From positions 1 to 64,000 of the forward strand of contig JBKQPR010000085.1 of the NCBI GenBank assembly GCA_052144935.1: a stretch of 64,000 nucleotides of DNA, in the 5' to 3' direction. Under the pieces are notes generated by a model that saw nothing but the letters and a program-made list of their open reading frames with translations, was not told the origin of the DNA and ran no database searches. The first letter of the stretch is position 1. Each line of letters opens with the position of its first letter. This DNA comes from JOPF133 sp052144935 (GTDB taxonomy: Bacteria; Acidobacteriota; Terriglobia; Bryobacterales; Bryobacteraceae). A program made the position numbers and the translations under genes. This document shows, piece by piece, positions 62,692-64,000 of this stretch.

Positions 62692-63723
62692 GTGCGCTCC
62701 GCCGGGACCACGATTCTGCTGGCTATTCCGGAGAGCAATCTCTTCTTTACGGAACACGTGACCCGGCATCTGCAACGGAACACCGATGACACCGTTGGTA
62801 TCCTGCTGATTACCAACGACGATACTTCCGTCGCCGTCCGCGACCTGGTTCGCCTTTTGGCGGAGCATCCCCGCACCCGCGTTCACCACGCCGAGGGCTG
62901 CCGTGACCGGCCGATCGGTCATTCGATAGACAGCGCTCTGCGATCCGGCGCTGAATTGCGCGAGCGACTCCTGTTCACCCACATCGACCTATTCTACGTC
63001 GAGCCGGACTTCTGGCGATGCGATGCGTTGGATAACGGAGCGCGTATGGTCTCGGGCCGCTTCGTGCAAGAGCCCTTATGGCTGGATGGCGAGAGTGAGC
63101 CGATCCCCCGGCCGGCCGACGATCACATCCTCATCGACACAGAATTCTATCGCAAACATGAGCTCGTATTTCGTGCCTTTGCCCGGGCGCGAGACGCCTT
63201 CGCGTGCGCGCCGTGGCTGCCGGACGCGTTGTCTCGGTTTCGCCGTGCCAATGGTGAAGCGATTGGATGCGACTATAGCCTCGATCCCTTCAATCTATCT
63301 CACTTGAAGCTCGCCATCGAGTGCGGACCGCGCTGCGGTCGTCTGTGGAGTTATCACTTCCCAAAGCAGGTTCACTTCAACAGCATTCTGCGGGCTTCGC
63401 ATTTTGGTGTCAAGCGGGTATCTCACAATGGCGTCGAATGGCTGATCGTGCCGGTCTCCGCCCGAAAGAAGAATGCCGGTTATCAGTGGCGTACCTTGAT
63501 CCGTTATGCCATTGTGAGCAGCGACTTCTTCAATCCCGCGGCCGACTACGTGGTTCCGTTCCGCGCTGTGTGGTGCGAAGATCCTGAAGAAGCCGAACGC
63601 GAGCTCCTCCGCTTGAAGAGTGACCTCACGTTTCTGCGGGAGCTGGCGGGGCCTCTTCCGTATCGAGTGGTGGGACGTCGTGACTCGCGCAAAGTGCAAA
63701 TCGGCTGGCGGGACGACGATTAA
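62692..63723 (+). CDS. Unknown protein, possible glycosyltransferase-fold
   Basis: A 343-residue protein from GTG 62692, with GGAGG 11 bases upstream. No certain family. The segment LLFTHIDLFYVEPDFW has a DxF-type acidic motif in a position resembling the metal site of GT-A folds, and VSGRFVQEPLWLDG follows. No membrane helix. It follows the GT-B gene by only three bases, so it is part of the same transcript. Transferase, glycan-binding or capping functions are possible but unproven. Confidence 0.6.
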   Translation: MRSAGTTILLAIPESNLFFTEHVTRHLQRNTDDTVGILLITNDDTSVAVRDLVRLLAEHPRTRVHHAEGCRDRPIGHSIDSALRSGAELRERLLFTHIDLFYVEPDFWRCDALDNGARMVSGRFVQEPLWLDGESEPIPRPADDHILIDTEFYRKHELVFRAFARARDAFACAPWLPDALSRFRRANGEAIGCDYSLDPFNLSHLKLAIECGPRCGRLWSYHFPKQVHFNSILRASHFGVKRVSHNGVEWLIVPVSARKKNAGYQWRTLIRYAIVSSDFFNPAADYVVPFRAVWCEDPEEAERELLRLKSDLTFLRELAGPLPYRVVGRRDSRKVQIGWRDDD

Positions 63724-64000
63724 TTTACGGGAAGGCTTGCTGATTCTGGCGGTTGCTCCGATCACGCTGGCGCCGATGAACGCGGAGGCCACTAGGCTAG
63801 CGATAAGGCCGCTAAAGTAAGTCCAATGAAAGCGGTAGCGGCCAAATGCCCAGGACGCCGCCGGAAGCCCTTGGGGCCCAGGCAAGGCCCAGCCGCGGGG
63901 CGAACTTGGTCCTAAGTGGTTGGCGCCAGAGTGGACCGGATGCCCTTGTCGTCCGGGACCGGCGTCAGTATTACCAAATCGTAATCCCGCTGACATCCTT
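63724..64000. other. Window end, no gene recognised
   Basis: A minus-strand stretch in the region of 63830-63720 would encode a hydrophobic helix (YFSGLIASLVASAFIGASVI), but no start, ribosome site or domain is seen. It may be part of a gene outside the window or chance. Confidence 0.35.

Noticed and set aside
63295..63996. Minus-strand frame with a hydrophobic helix near the window end
   Set aside because: Largely antisense to the preceding gene, no start or domain; cannot be supported within the window.

Overview
The window looks like chromosomal DNA of a high-GC soil Acidobacteriota, most likely of the Bryobacterales/Solibacter type. This is inferred from an Oar-like TonB receptor, a stand-alone Solibacter-type TIGR03437 protein, many Tat-exported Gfo/Idh/MocA oxidoreductases and sugar isomerases, and enzymes carrying Gly/Arg-rich loops. 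No rRNA, tRNA, CRISPR array or intact transposase was seen. Many intergenic gaps hold palindromic or tandem repeats.

Layout. Positions 1-4.8 kb: the 3' part of a TonB-dependent receptor, then glpD. 4.8-9.6 kb (minus): an arsenite-resistance operon in the order DUF2180 zinc protein, arsR, arsD fused to an AhpD-like domain, arsA, acr3, followed by a decayed second arsR. 9.7-15.5 kb (minus): a sugar/inositol catabolic operon with transaldolase, iolG-like and Gfo/Idh dehydrogenases, a 36-residue membrane protein, a GRP-type sugar transporter and a LacI regulator. 15.5-20.6 kb: an enolase-superfamily enzyme, gene remnants (SRPBCC, HXXEE), and an isomerase plus Gfo/Idh pair. 21.5-29.4 kb (plus): a complete membrane-bound [NiFe] hydrogenase locus of the oxygen-tolerant group 1d type (hyaABCD) with hypCDEAB, but no hypF and a HypA that lacks its zinc domain. 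29.9-47.7 kb: mostly exported carbohydrate-processing enzymes (enolase superfamily, Gfo/Idh, TIM-barrel isomerase, metallo-beta-lactamase fold, amidohydrolase, esterase, GHL6-like, GH38-like, URO-D-like, and a frameshifted DUF5060/DUF4038 apiosidase-like hydrolase). 48.8-55.7 kb: the TIGR03437 protein, a PQQ dehydrogenase divergent from a cytochrome c-HhH protein, and an isomerase plus Gfo/Idh pair. 56.3-63.7 kb (plus): a tightly packed glycan-synthesis cluster with three glycosyltransferases, a double methyltransferase, an NAD-dependent epimerase and two unknown proteins; two of its genes are interrupted.

How the parts fit: the organism appears to be an aerobic degrader of plant or microbial polysaccharides. 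It oxidises sugars in the periplasm, can draw extra electrons from H2 in air, tolerates arsenite and decorates its surface with a methylated glycan. The most unusual items are the ArsD-AhpD fusion with its DUF2180 leader gene, the zinc-domain-less HypA, the coupled small membrane protein, the Gly/Arg loops shared by four exported enzymes, the dispersed palindromic element whose loop carries tandem duplications, and the two-domain but interrupted glycosyltransferase and methyltransferase genes.
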